The notes: generated from the sequence alone by a model not told the origin. Counted from the first letter of the stretch, positions 20,393 through 32,270 are shown. The stretch: 64,000 nucleotides of DNA from Brachionus plicatilis (GCA_010279815.1 QEOQ01000123.1:91736-155735), one strand, 5' to 3'. Program-made: numbers and translations.

Positions 20393-23294
20393 AACAGTAG
20401 AAACAAGTCGTGGCAAAAACGGAAGCGGCAATTCTAGTCTCAATTGTTTATACACCAACGCCACTTCGCTAGTCAATAAATGGGACGATTTTATCTCATT
20501 GATAAACACCAAGGAATTTCCACACCTTTTAATGATAACTGAGACATGGTTCAATCAAAAGTCTATTAAAATTATACCAAATTACACGCTTTTCCACAAA
20601 GATAGAGAACAAGTTATCGGGGGTGGGGTCGCAATATACATTAGAAATGACATACAAGCTCTTGAAGTGGCTGAAGATGGGCTAGTACAGGTGGTTGGTG
20701 AACAAATTTGGTGTAAAATCGTAACAGATATGGACTCTTTACTTATAGGTTGTATTTACCGACCACCGTACTCAAATTATGAGATCTTGGACGAGATTAA
20801 TAGTACTATAGCTTTAGCTAAAAAATTGGTTGAAGAGAAAAAGTACACTGGATTACTCATTGCCGGAGACTTTAATTTCCCGAAGATAAGTTGGAACAAC
20901 ATGCATGGATTGGTTGAAGGCAAGAGTAACGCTGGAGTCCTAAGCGATAAGTTTATCACTAATTTGGAGGATAATTTCCTTGTTCAGCACGTACAAGAAT
21001 CTACATTTGGTAATAAAATTTTAGACTTGGTTTTGACTGACAATCCTGATAACGTCTATTCGGTTAATATCGGTCCTCATCTAGGTACAACTACAAAAAA
21101 TAAATTGCATTCGGTACTTAGTTGGGATTATTTGCTTAAGGGTAAACCAAAGGTAAAATTTTTAAATAAAATATTTTAAATAAATAAAATATATAACAAA
21201 GGCGACTATGAATCTTTGGAGAAATATCTTTGGACAAGGATCACTGAAATGGATGGTCACGATTCGGACTCAATGTTCAATTGCTTATTATCTATATACC
21301 GTGATGGTGTTTCTAAATTTATTCCAAATTTATCTTTATCCGAAAAAAACATTACTACTCGAACAAACCCCAAGTGGTTCAACAAAAATATAAAAAAGTG
21401 GACTAATTTAAAATACAAATGGTTCATTGTCACTCGTATATTTTCCAAAAATCAAGCCATCAAGTTATTATATAACAGAATTTGTAGAATTGTAAAAAAG
21501 GCAGTGAGTAATGCGAAGTTATGCTATGAATCGAACATTATAAAAGGCTGTAAAAACAACCCTAAACGTATTTTCTCATACATTAATTCTCAAAAAAATA
21601 GTAGAGATAGAATACGTTCACTGAAAGATGAGAGGGGAAACTTAGTAAACGATAAGCTGATAGTTGCAAATATTTTTAATACGCAGTTTCAAGCGGCTTT
21701 TAGTCTTGATGATGGTAGACCACTGCCAGATTTGGTAAAGAAATGCGATATTGAATGTTTTATAGGCTCTAGTATATTTTCAAAGGCCAATATTTTCATA
21801 CATCTGACTAAACTCGATACACATAAAGCACCTGGAGTTGATGGTATGCACCCACACGTGCTGGTTAAGTGTGCGAACTTTTTTGCAGCCTGTTTCGAGA
21901 AAGTTTTCAACGCTTCATTTAGGAGTGGCATAGTACCAAGTGCTTGGAAAGAGGCCAACATATCTCCAATTTTCAAAAAAGGAAGCCGTTCCGATGCTAT
22001 TAATTACAGGCCAGTGTCTTTGACTTCGATAGCTAGTAAGTTAATGGAACGCATTCTACGGGACTCAATGATGGACCATCTAGTCAGAAATAGCCTCATA
22101 GCGAATGAACAGCACGGCTTTGTGGCAAATAAGTCTTGTCTTACTTATCTACTGGAGACGTTAGACTCGATAACTGAGGCTCAAAACCGAGGATTCACTT
22201 CAGTGATTGTTTTTATGGACTTTGCAAAAGCCTTTGACAAAGTTCCGCACCGGGCGCTGATCAAAAAGTTGGAACTTTATGGATTTAATTTAAGATTAGT
22301 CAGTTGGATAAAAAATTTTTTGAGTGGCCGCAGGCAAAGAGTTGTTATGGGTGATGCCGTCTCTGACTGGTTAGACGTTCTTAGTGGAGTTCCTCAGGGT
22401 TCAGTGTTAGGTCCTTTGCTATTCGTCATATTTATTAATGATATGCCATCAATGGTTAAATGTCTTTGCAAGCTATTCGCAGACGATACCAAGTTAATTT
22501 CTGTGATCAAGAACTCATTAGATTTGACAAATCTTCAACAAGACATAGACTCGCTTAGCCATTGGGCTAATGATTGGCTAATGGAATTCAACGAGGAAAA
22601 ATGTAAGGCTATGGTTATAAATAATAAACATTTTAGTATTAGCCTGTCAATGAACAGTAGGGCGCTCGGAATGACTGATAAAGAACGTGATCTTGGGATC
22701 GTGCTATGCTCGAATCTAAAATGGAATCACCAAGCAGCACTCGCAGCTAATAGAGCTACAATAGTACTGGGACAGTTGAGTAGAACTTTTAATCGTTGGA
22801 CGGTAAGCACTTTTAAGAAACTTTATATTGCATTTGTTAGACCTCATCTGGAATACGCGATCGCAGCCTGGTGCCCCTATACAAAGAAGGACATCAACAT
22901 TTTGGAAAAAGTTCAGGCAAGGGCAACGAAGCTTGTAAAGTCTATTTCTCACCTCACATATGACGAAAGGCTAAAAAAACTAGGACTAACCACCCTAAAA
23001 GTGAGGAGAGAGAGAGGTGATCTTATCGAATATTTCAAGATTAATAAAGGGTATAGCAAAGTTGACTGGCATAATCCGAGTAAACTAATGAGTTCACTGT
23101 TTTTGGATGGCCCTGCTGGTAACATTCGTGGACAAAAGCATAGACTGGTCAAGCAATACACAAGGATAAGTCACAGAGAGCATTTCATTCTAAATCGAGT
23201 AGTGGATAACTGGAATAGACTACCACCTGAAGTATTGGCAGCAACATCAAAAGACAATTCTAAAAAGAAACTGGATGATTTCTTAGCGTCATAA
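20295..23294 (+). pseudogene. LINE ORF2 (endonuclease and reverse transcriptase) with one in-frame stop
   Basis: The frame runs 1,000 codons with a single internal TAA at 21177-21179; both halves are in the same frame. The apurinic-type endonuclease (about 20440-21140) shows TNATSLVNKW, ITETWF, CIYRPP and IAGDFNFPKISW. The final SDH motif is replaced by a region ending LHSVLSW. The reverse transcriptase (about 21780-22700) shows FMDFAKAFDKVPH, GVPQGSVLGPLLF and the catalytic LFADDTKL. The C-terminal part has RPHLEYAIAAW, VQARATKLVKSI and LTYDERLKKLGLTTLKVRR, usual for this group. Only the nonsense codon visibly prevents a full product; it could also be a sequencing error. Confidence 0.88.
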
Positions 23295-23344
23295 CAACTA
23301 CAGTTAATCAAAACTTATTATTTTTAGTTTATTTATCTAGTGTT

Positions 23345-23440
23345 TGTAACTCGTTTTAGCTACCATAGTGAGACTCTTAGTCTCGCTCTACAGGCTAATG
23401 CCTGTTGTAGCTCATATTATTATTATCATATTATTATTAT
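23345..23440 (+). repeat. LINE 3' tail: two stem-loops then ATT microsatellite
   Basis: GAGACTCTTAGTCTC and ACAGGCTAATGCCTGT are adjacent perfect stem-loops, followed by CATATTATTATTATC and more ATT units. Such tails are bound by the element's own reverse transcriptase in the CR1/L2 group. Confidence 0.65.
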
Positions 23441-23686
23441 TGGAAAAAAAATTTTTCTTTTTTTACGGTGCAGATACAAATTTCAAGTCAATTGGACTCT
23501 TTTTCCTAAAGAAACGATAAAAAATGTAAATATTATTGGGAGCATTACATTTAATATCAGCAAAATAAACTAATAAAATTAATTTTTGAAAAAATTTTTT
23601 TATTTTTTATTTTAATTATTGCTATAGTGGCATTTAATATCAAACGAATAGTTTTAATCATTTATATCTTTATTTATTCGATTATC

Positions 23687-24023
23687 TGTAACGAGCTAAT
23701 GCTTAGAAAAAAATACAAACCCTAACCCAAAAATTCTATTTATGTCTAAATATTATCACATTTGTATCCAAATTGAAAACCGATAGAGCTCTTTAGCATA
23801 GGTTTACAATTATTAAGCTTTTTTGACCTATGGTATTTCCATTGATTGACTTTATTGTATGAGTTTTATCATTATTCAACTGGAAAATTTGATGTTTCCA
23901 AATATAGTGTAAGCGTCCTCACTCATATAAATATAAGAAATTAAAAATAAAAAATACATATAACTATAAATTCATTTTTATATTTTATTCGGTCCTAGAC
24001 CCTACCCCTGGCCCCGTCGTACA
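23687..24023 (+). mobile_element. probable long terminal repeat of a Ty3/gypsy-type element
   Basis: The stretch starts TGTAACGAGC and ends CGTCGTACA (TG...CA), contains a TATA-like TATAAATATAAG at about 23926-23937, and is followed by TTGGTGATAGCGG, a plausible tRNA primer-binding site. A gag-like ORF begins about 330 bp downstream. No second LTR copy is present in the window, so this is inference from structure. Confidence 0.4.
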
Positions 24024-24354
24024 TTGGTGATAGCGGTTAAGCTTTAAAATTGGTAAGCTAACCGAATCAAGGATCACGCGTATCAAATAGTATTGTTCAA
24101 GTTATTGTTATTTAAGATATTAAGCCAAGCTATTGTTAGTCAAAGACAATAGACTTTAAAAATTTAAGTTTCAGAGCCGCATGCTTACTTTTGTTTAATC
24201 AAGCTCGTGTTGTAGTTAAGCTTGTTCAAGTTTGAAAAGCTGTGTTTTAAAAGAAAGACTGGATCAAGTTTTCAGTGTTATTAAAAAAAATTAGTGTTGT
24301 TAGAATTCAAGTTGTTAGTGTTCAAGTTAAAGTTGGTGTTTGGCTCAAATAAAA

Positions 24355-24696
24355 ATGAAACGTGGAATTGGAAATAATTTACTCTATGACGGATAAACTG
24401 GGACGTTCGACGAATTTGAAGCAGCTTTTAAGTATGATGGTATAATTTATGGTTGGAACGAGGAGCAGAAAATCGAAGCAATCCAAGTATGCTTGACTGG
24501 CAAAGCAAAAAAACAATATGAACAGATGTCCGAAACAGAAAAATCTTCAATCAAAACAATTTTGGAAAAACTCAAAAAGGGCTGTGTCAAGTCTCCAGAA
24601 TATTATCTAAATTTTTTTTATTCAAGACAATTGAAACCAGAGGAGAAAATTGCAAACTTTTGCTACGAAATCGAGAAATTAATCGTCTTACAATAG
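24355..24696 (+). pseudogene. retrotransposon gag fragment with one in-frame stop
   Basis: From ATG 24355 the frame reads MKRGIGNNLLYDG, a stop at 24394, then TGTFDEFEAAFKYDGIIYGW, CLTGKAKKQYEQMS, ILEKLKKGCVKSPEYYLNFF and LKPEEKIANFCYEIEKL, ending at a stop. This is the N-terminal part of a gypsy-type gag (retrotransposon capsid). Protease, reverse transcriptase and integrase are absent downstream. Confidence 0.65.
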
Positions 24697-24699
24697 CTA

Positions 24700-25509
24700 A
24701 ATGAAATATTTTTCTTATTGTTCAATAAAATTGTATTCTTTAATTTTCCGATTTTTTTGCTCATATTTATAATCAATCTTTGGCTTTATATTTTACAAAA
24801 TCCGGCGTTAAAACATCAGTCAACTTTCTTTCTATAAAATCGCATGTCTCGTTTTTTTTTCACTGCTTAAAAGAAAGAGTGAAAAGAATTATTCACTGAC
24901 TTTACTGAAATAACTCTTGCTATACTTTTCTCTTCATTACTGTCCAAAATTGACTGAAACAGTTAATAACTAGAAGCTTTTTCCTTTCTTTCAGTAACCA
25001 ATTAAGCTTTTCCAACCATACTTGAAAGCATTTATTAGACTAATTTAGAAATAAGACAAATAGCTAAACCACCAATGTAGAACAGACCGGTGCTGTGAAT
25101 AAAAAGCTTGGTATTTAGTTTAAAACTTTATTTAAAATATATTTAGAAATAATAACAAATATCTTAATAATAAATAAGCAACAGCAAGCAAGCTTACGGA
25201 GATGACCTACTAGGAGGACATCTACGGCGGCTGAAATTGCGCAGAAAAGATGGAAAATAACAGACAAATACATTATTTTTTTTTTAGTTCAGTAAGAATC
25301 ATTGTTTAATTTAATCCAAGAAAGTATTGTGTGGAATTAAGTAAGTATTATGTACAAGAATTTTACAAAGGAAAAATATGCAAGAATACAAAAATAGAAT
25401 TATATAATAAATAGATTACACTTTAAATACCATTACTCTTTTCTATTTAAAAACAGGTAATATGTAAAGCATGATTATGTCACCTTAATTAAGATTAATA
25501 AAATAATAC
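24700..25509. other. spacer without a recognised gene
   Basis: AT-rich sequence between the gag fragment and the right inverted arm. The slightly GC-richer patch 25190-25240 (CTACTAGGAGGACATCTACG) was not assignable to any protein frame or RNA. Confidence 0.4.
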
Positions 25510-25603
25510 AAAAAAATAATTATAAAACAATTTATTCAAAGATAAAAATTAAAATTTTCAAACCAGTTGTAAGAAAATAAAAATTTTGGATTTGATTAAT
25601 TAT

Positions 25604-26119
25604 TCAGAACCATGAACCAGTTGATAAACCCCAAGATGATCCACAAGTACTAGTTGGTAAAGGCAATGGTAGTGGAGCTGGAGCAGAACATGGTGAACCA
25701 CAAGAGCTGATTGGTGGCAAAGGCAATGGCAATGGTTCTGGAAGTGGAAGAGGAAGAGGAGCTGGAGCTGAGCATGGCGAGCCACAAGTGCTAATTGGTA
25801 ATGGCAATGGTAGTGGAGCTGGAGCTGAGCATGGTGAACCACAAGAGCTGATTGGTGGTAAAGGCAATGGCAATGGTTCTGGAAGTGGAAGAGGAGCTGG
25901 AGCTGAGCATGGCGAGCCACAAGAGCTGATTGGTGGTAAAGGCAATGGCAATGGTTCTGGGAGTGGAAGTGGAAGAGGAGCTGGAGCTGAGCATGGTGAA
26001 CCACATGAAGAAATTTGTGGCAAAGGTAATGGCAATGGCAATGGTGTTGGGATATCAAATGATGGAATGATTGGAGCGGCAAAAGAAGGGCCGAATGATG
26101 AACCACATGGAGAGCACAT
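25604..26119 (-). CDS. Cys/Pro-Leu tandem-repeat protein, copy B
   Basis: ORF of 171 aa starting MCSPCGSSFG, with the same head and the same tail (CGSSWGLSTGSWF) as copy A. The middle has five CGSPC units instead of three; some have shortened Pro-Leu runs (APAPLPLPEPLPLPLP) and one carries PLPISTCGSPC in place of the EPLPLPLP part. Head and tail identity with variable middle indicates slippage or unequal exchange within the repeat after duplication. There is a single His/Pro-level difference in the head (FGPSF for FGASF). Function unknown, as for copy A. Confidence 0.65.
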   Translation of the reverse strand: MCSPCGSSFGPSFAAPIIPSFDIPTPLPLPLPLPQISSCGSPCSAPAPLPLPLPEPLPLPLPPISSCGSPCSAPAPLPLPEPLPLPLPPISSCGSPCSAPAPLPLPLPISTCGSPCSAPAPLPLPLPEPLPLPLPPISSCGSPCSAPAPLPLPLPTSTCGSSWGLSTGSWF

Positions 26120-26181
26120 TTTGATTAGTTTTTTTTTTTTGTTGTTAAATTCAATTTGATTTAACTAAAAATTTTCACTTT

Positions 26182-26189
26182 CTTTTATA
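26182..26189 (-). promoter_or_regulatory. TATA box of the minus-strand Cys/Pro-Leu gene
   Basis: TATAAAAG on the minus strand, at the same distance from the ATG as in copy A. Confidence 0.5.
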
Positions 26190-26445
26190 AGATGATTTTT
26201 TTTCAGAAACACATAAACATTTCGATCAATTGATTGAGTTTTGTATAGAATTACCATAAGGTTTTTTTTTTTTTCATTCCATTTAAGCCTCTTTGTTCCA
26301 AGAGATCGATTGTTTTGTTTATCAATTAGATTTTTAGTTTTTGTAAGATCAGTCGAGCATTTAAAAATATTTTTTTTATCAATAAGCCAATTTATTATCG
26401 ATAGAATTTTTTAAATACTAATTGTGTGATTAATTAAATACGATA

Positions 26446-28240
26446 TTTTTCTAATTCCAATTTTCAATTCAAATTCCACTGTTTTGTTCAAAAATAAATT
26501 GTTAACTTCACAGCTCTTTTTAAATTTAAATTGCTGGTAGAAAACTTATTAGCCTCTAACAAATCTAATAGAAGATCTTTGTTATTTTCTAAAAAATTAT
26601 GTTATCGTTTTTATTTTTTGATAAAACGTAAATATCAATAATTACGTTATTACAAGTAATTTTGAAATAAATAAAATTTTATATTTTTCCTATTTTTTTT
26701 TATTTTTCTCGTAATTAACTGAAATCAAAAAGATAAATTTAGTAATAATCTGAAATAAAGGGTAAAAATTGATAAAAAGTTTATAAAAATCTTACCATTC
26801 CTTGACCACCACCAATTGTAATTTCATTGACCGCTTGTCTAGCACTTTTGATAGACTTTCGGTTCTAATTTCTAGTTCATAAAACTATAAAACCAATACC
26901 AAAATAAAATTTTTAATTTTAAAACCAATTTATTTTGAAATTTTTTGACTAATTTTTTTTTGTTTAATTTTTATTTAGAAAAATTTCTACCAAAATTTAC
27001 TGAAAAGTTAATTTAGTTTTAAAATATGACAAGTTTGTTTTTTTTTTGATATTTTACGGTTGCATAAGTAAATATTAAAACTTACTTTGTAAAATTTAAT
27101 AATAAAAAAATAAATATTTTTTCAAGATTTACTAATGAATCAGTTTATTTTGTTATTTACGTTTTATCAAAATTTACTATTACATATAAAAGAGTTTGTT
27201 CAAAATGGACTAAATTACCTTACTAAATTAATTTTACGTAAAACTATATTATTTAAAGTAAGCTTACGTGACTCAATAAATGCATAAAGAAAGTGAAGTT
27301 AAATAAAACTAAATATCAATTTAGAACCTGTAAAGAATAAAATTACATTAAAAATTATTTAATATTTAATAATCATTCTTTAAAAATTACCAAGGACTTA
27401 CAAAATTATGAAATTTTTATGAATCATCTATAAATTTTAGAGGAGATTCTGACTTGGCAGCTTTCAAGAAAAACTTTGGAATAGTAAAAGACAGTAATAG
27501 ATCGAATCGGTCTCGTTCTCATTTATATCTCATAGTAGATCTAAATGAGATACAATGTCGACTTCATCGTGAAGAAAATGAGTTTCAAATGAGATCTCAT
27601 TTAAAAAAAGTGTATGAAGATTCGCGTGAGAATCTTCAGAGCTTCTCATTACTTTTCTCATTTTTTTCTTATTTGGATACGAAAAAATTTTTAGCTTTAT
27701 AATGTGTTTGGTTTTAATTTTTCATTAATTAAGATAAAATTTTAATAAAAAATGTCTTTTTTTTTATAAATTTATTTAAATTATTTAATTAAAGTTATAT
27801 TACAATAATCAGAGTACAATCAGAGTTGTATAAAAGTCATAATTCACAAGTCAAGTCCAGGTCCGGACTTCCAACTTCACTCCTAATTTTTTGTATCAAA
27901 ATCTCAGATTTCAAATATTAAAAACCATACAAAATAAAAGTGTAGCGGTGGACGCACCACAACCACAGCAAAAACAACAAGACAAAGAAAATATTTTAAA
28001 TAAAAGAAAATTTTTAATTTTAAATTGAAATTATTTTATAATTTATTTTTACTTTTTAAAGATGTCTAATTTTTTCGATTTATGACAAGTCTTAAATGTT
28101 GATTAAAATAACTTTGTATGATTCATAAGATTTCACATTTAAATATTTGTTAAATTTTAAATCTAAAATTAATTATATTTTGAAGAAGAAGATTTATTTG
28201 TCTAAATAAAAAAATAAACAAACTCTTCTCTCTTTTGATT
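26446..28240. other. AT-rich spacer with minor repeat debris, no gene supported
   Basis: The only longer frame (27454-27702) has no recognisable content and overlaps short palindromes such as GAAGATTCGCGTGAGAATCTTC. Around 27815-27880 the motif TTGTATAAAAGTCAT followed by AAGTCAAGTCCAGGTCC is a further copy of the AAGTC-rich arm family. Confidence 0.4.
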
Positions 28241-28249
28241 CCCTTTACT

Positions 28250-28690
28250 TAAATTCTCGTTGAGGATTCCCTGGAAGAGTTGCTTTTCCTAGCGACATTA
28301 GGTGTCTCCCCAGGCAATCCCACAAAAATTTTAATCACACTCCTCAGCATTCTCTAGGCCAGTTTGAACCCTCGAAGGTCAAACATTACAAAAGTGATTT
28401 GCATAATTTGATAATTAAAATTTTCTAAATTCTTAAACTCAGTTAATAAAAATATTTTTTTAATGCATATTTAAATATATAAAGCTACAAAGAATAAAGC
28501 AAGAAAATAAATAAAAAACACTAAAAAAAAGCTAAATCAAATCAATATAGAATATGTTCAAAATTCATATGCTCACCTTTTGATTTGACGTTTTGCAGCA
28601 TCATAACACCTTCTATTAGCAATTTTTGACCAATTGACAACTGCAGTGGCGGTCGCCACACCATCTTTTAAGATATTGAGGAGAAAATTT
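28250..28690 (-). pseudogene. exon-like coding fragments of unknown origin
   Basis: The minus strand shows two coding-looking stretches. At about 28665-28575, after an AG, it reads DGVATATAVVNWSKIANRRC then YDAAKRQIKR, followed by a GTGAGC donor. At about 28350-28255 it reads MLRSVIKIFVGLPGETPNVA then RKSNSSRESSTRI and a stop. Both stand out from the background in composition, but I recognise no family; they may belong to one transposon-encoded or decayed gene. Confidence 0.3.
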
Positions 28691-29234
28691 TTAAAAAATT
28701 TGAATTAAAAAAAAAATTTTGTTTTAATCTCTCCTTTTTTCAGCCAACTATAGAAAAACACACGAAGACTAGTGACATCTGGAGACTATTAGATTACGTT
28801 AATCAACTCTCCAAAACCAAATTACTTTCAAAAAAAGAGGGAAAAATTTTATGGGAGTTTAGATAAAATATAGGATTGATCAATTACTTAGTTGTTACCG
28901 ATTATCAATCAGTCAATTGAAGCTAGTATTCTTTTTGATAGCATTTATCTTTCTTGTAAACAATTTAAAAAAATTAAAAAAATTCTAGGCATAAGAATAG
29001 AAGAATAAAATTTTTTCTATGAATTTAATTTTTTGCTCTGCTATGTTTTGAATTTTTTAAATAAAATAACTTTTTTTAAACGATTGATTTTTAAATCTCA
29101 TTACTTTCTTTTAAAGCCCCCTATTATCTCTTCTTCTTTGGTCTTGAAGTTCGCCACTCCATTTTCAACTTTCTGGCACCGCCACTGGACAGCTGACCCT
29201 TAGATTTACTCTCAATTTTGAATGAGTGTTCTTT

Positions 29235-29365
29235 TTAGAATTCATATTTAGCTTTAGTCTAGAATAAACTTACTTTTTATCCTTTTTGACTTTTTCTAGT
29301 CAAAAAGAATGTTCTTTTTGTACGTTTTAGAATTTATTATAAGCCTTAGTCTAGAATGAGTGAGG
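29235..29365. repeat. dispersed palindromic repeat with AAAAAGAACATTCTTTTT motif, copy 1
   Basis: Contains GACTTTTTCTAGTCAAAAAG and GAATGTTCTTTTTGTAC between two TTTAGTCTAGAAT/TTAGTCTAGAAT sequences. The same motifs, partly inverted, are at 33115-33290. Confidence 0.45.
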
Positions 29366-30207
29366 ATTAAAATACCATAAAAAAGGATTAAAAAACATAA
29401 ATAATGTGAACGACACATTAACTTATATTTATTTATCAAAAAAGATTACAACCACATAAAATGATTCTAATAAAATGTTACAAACACATAAAATTAATTT
29501 ATAAAAAAAAAATTTAGTCTTTTATTTGATATAAGTGTAAGTAACACATAAGTTATTCTAAATTTCATTCAAATAAAAAGTTACAAACACATAAAAATAA
29601 AATTTTTCAAAATATTTAATTTAATCTTTTTCATACCAATACCCAGCTTTTCGTTTTTTTGATTTAGTTTTGCTAATAAAAGACTTCAATACAATACCTA
29701 GAAAATTTATTGATACTACAATACATCATGCTATTAAATGTGAACATACTGTCTTATCTAAAAAGTTAGAACAACTGCAGTCTGTACAACCGGGACACAT
29801 ACATTCTGTGTTTATTTGGACACTATATCTATCCTTACATATGTACTTTATATAATTATCTTTTTTTTCTATTAGACTAATATTCTCTATTTCTTTTTTA
29901 GCTGCTAGTTTTAACGTATATGAAGCCTTAGTACATTTTGAAATAACACAATCTAAAGACTCCCTTGACTCTAGCATAACTACTTTTTCAAAAATTTCAA
30001 ATACTGGGAGTAAATTAAATTTTTTATTGATTTAGAAATTATGTGTTGTTAACAGAAAAATAAATTAAATTTAGTTTTTATGGTTTTTAATCTTTTTCAA
30101 TTGTTATACAAAAAATTTATGTGTTGGTTAATCTTTTTAGAATTTTGATTAGCATTTTTTATTTTTATGTGTTCTATTTTTTGATTCACTCTTTTTATGG
30201 TATTTTA
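29366..30207. mobile_element. MULE-type DNA transposon relic with SWIM zinc-finger fragment
   Basis: Terminal inverted repeats of about 22 bp: GATTAAAATACCATAAAAA at 29366 and the complement ending near 30207. Subterminal repeats of GTTACAAACACATAAAAT type follow. On the minus strand 29998-29726 encodes EIFEKVVMLESRESLDC...SVQINTECMCPGCTDCSCSN...TVCSHLIA, whose C-x-C...C-x-H pattern is a SWIM zinc finger, the domain found C-terminal to MULE transposases. The catalytic part is missing. No clear 9-bp target duplication was seen. Confidence 0.55.
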
Positions 30208-30894
30208 ATCATTTTTATAGACGTCCTTTTTATAAAATAAAATGTCAAGATAGCACTCAGGTTTTTCTGAATCAATAATTTCGTTTGCATTCAGAAAAGA
30301 GGGTTTTGGAGCGCATAAATGTAACATTTGTATTAAGCCATCATCTTATTGGTTAACTTCATTTTTTATCAATTCAATAAAAGTTGGAGGATGTCCTTGA
30401 AATTAATAATATTAAAATAATAATTTAAAGTTCTTTAAGAAAAACCAAATAATATCGGGAACATAGCTTTTACAGTTTAAAGCCAAGAAATGAAATTGAG
30501 GTAATGACGACGGTCCTTTAATTCGACGTTCTGCATTTAATAAATTCAGATTGCTAAATCCATCTAACATAAATCTAATCTATTACATATATATATATAA
30601 TATTACATATATTGCATATATATAATTTAATATGTATTACATGTATATAATTCATTTTGTTCAGTTTATTAATTTTGAATACAAAAATTTTCATTAGTCT
30701 TGAGAGTGAAAACGGCAAATTAAAAAATTTTAAAATAATGTTTTCAATAAAAATATTTTAAATAGTTTTTTTCTTTAGATATTTACAATTTTTAAAATCA
30801 AATAATATAAATAATAATTATCGAAATTTAAAAAATTAACATTTTTAATTTGAAATCGTTTTCAAATATTTACTCAAACACTTATTTTTGTCTT

Positions 30895-30960
30895 TTAATT
30901 TTTTTGTTACATCGCCTTAAAGGCGTTCATTGAAATAAATAAATAAAATAAAAATACAAA
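30895..30960 (+). repeat. detached LINE 3' tail: stem-loop plus (AAAT)n
   Basis: ACATCGCCTTAAAGGCG forms a perfect stem-loop (CGCCTTAAAGGCG), followed by TTCATTGAAATAAATAAATA. The same tail in reverse lies at 44650-44705. Confidence 0.6.
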
Positions 30961-31130
30961 AGATAACACAAATCTCAACAAACTCAAGAAACTGAATAGA
31001 TTGAACAAATTGAACAAATTGATTTAAATGATTAAAACAAGATATTCAATTAAATGAAATCATTTTAAAAAAAAGCAAAATTCAGTTTGTCGGATTTTAT
31101 TCAAATCGTCAATACATGACAAAAGTCGGT

Positions 31131-31803
31131 CTATTGCAACTTAATTTGATAAAATTTATCCTTAATTCTAAATAGAAAATTTTTTTTTTTAATTTTGACT
31201 CTAGTTTGTGAAATAACTAGGCAACTAATATTAACTAATATTATGAGGATACCATGTACACATATATTTAATCGAGGTGTATAAATAACCTGTCTTGAAC
31301 TGTACGTATCTCGTCTATAATGATCAGGTGCATTATATAAATCATTGTATATTGATCTATCACAACTTGAAGAGTCTTGTCTTTTATAGAGGCCAAAAGA
31401 GTTAAAAAAAGTTGATGACTCTTCCAAGAGACTCAAAACAAACTGTAATTTGCTTAAGTGAAAAAGTAAGTCCTCATCAGTTGCAGCTAAAATAAAAATT
31501 AAAATAAAATTATTAAATATAAGATGATCGTCTAACCATTTAAAAGACGGGAATTGATAGGCGGAATCTTCAAAAAATTTTCAATACTTAGTAAAAATCG
31601 TTTAATTAATTTTAACGATGAGCTCTTTCCAGTTGACGCATTTGCAATTAAAGCGGTGTAAACAACACATCCTTCTTCAAGAGTTTTTAAAGCACCAATT
31701 GAAGATAACCCCATCAAATGAGAGACAGCGCACAAAAGAGGTGCTAGAACAAATTCTTTAGAGACAGCATTCTCTATATTATTAACAAACATTAATAAAA
31801 ACC
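31131..31803 (-). pseudogene. two-exon fragment with P-loop-like motif, probably transposon-derived
   Basis: Exon A (31803-31537) encodes ENAVSKEFVLAPLLCAVSHL...VVYTALIANASTGKSSSLKL, where ANASTGKS resembles a Walker A loop with Ala for the first Gly. It ends at a GT donor. Exon B (31486 to about 31205) begins at a TTTAG acceptor with matching phase (G|CT) and reads AATDEDLLFHLSKLQFVLSL...YTPRLNIC. The region 31975-31850 upstream carries a frame-shifted GEALTDQDIIEIVQKN piece like the acidic C-terminus of Tigger transposases. The combination suggests mobile-element origin, perhaps a DUF3987-like ATPase. Low certainty on family. Confidence 0.4.
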
Positions 31804-32153
31804 TAAAAAAAAATTTCCAAAAGAATACCTATATTTTCGAACAAACTTCTAAAATTTCCATTGAAATTTCGAAATTCATCCTGAAAATTTTCGAGCGATT
31901 CATCCTGTGTTTTTTTGAACAATTTCAATTATATCTTGATCTGTTAGGGCCTCGCCCTCGCAGAATTAGAGTTTTAATTTTTTTTGTTACGAATGGCAAA
32001 ATAAACCGAACTAAATTACGAATAAAAGTGATGAAATTTGTATTGAAAGTATTGTAAAGGGGATAGGGGCCGGAGAAAATCGTCCGAATGCCGAATTTTT
32101 ACGAAAGTAAACCTATAAAACTTTAACTAAGAAAGGACATAAAGAACGTCTTT

Positions 32154-32270
32154 CTAAATTAAAATCTATATCAATTTTAAAAATAACAAAAAGATTATAA
32201 TTTTTGACGAAAAAAAAAGGACAAAAAGGAAGAAAAAAAGGTCAATTCCAAACTAAGATATAAAATACTT
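32154..32270 (+). repeat. left copy of a ~116-bp direct repeat flanking a LINE fragment
   Basis: From CTAAATTAAAATC to GATATAAAATACTT. It matches 32985-33100 with one substitution (CTATATC/CTAAATC) and one A-run difference. See the right copy. Confidence 0.9.

Larger units (their letters stand above)
19460..23440 (+). mobile_element. nearly intact CR1/Jockey-group LINE retrotransposon
   Basis: Contains ORF1 (19556-20392), ORF2 (20295-23294) with endonuclease and reverse transcriptase, and a 3' tail of two stem-loops and ATT repeats. Orientation is plus. The 5' boundary is uncertain; no flanking duplication was identified. ORF order, C-terminal layout and short microsatellite tail instead of poly(A) fit the CR1/L2/Rex1 group. 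It lies between the arms of the inverted gene duplication. Confidence 0.85.
25510..26445 (-). repeat. right arm of the large inverted duplication
   Basis: Reverse complement of 18396-19190, longer because its coding part contains extra repeat units. Shared landmarks on the minus strand are TTCTATCGATAATAAATTGG, the TATA box, the A-run leader, the gene and the downstream AATTATTTTTTT. Confidence 0.85.

Noticed and set aside
27454..27702. 82-codon plus-strand frame
   Set aside because: Contains short palindromes, no known motif, no upstream or downstream exon or repeat homology.
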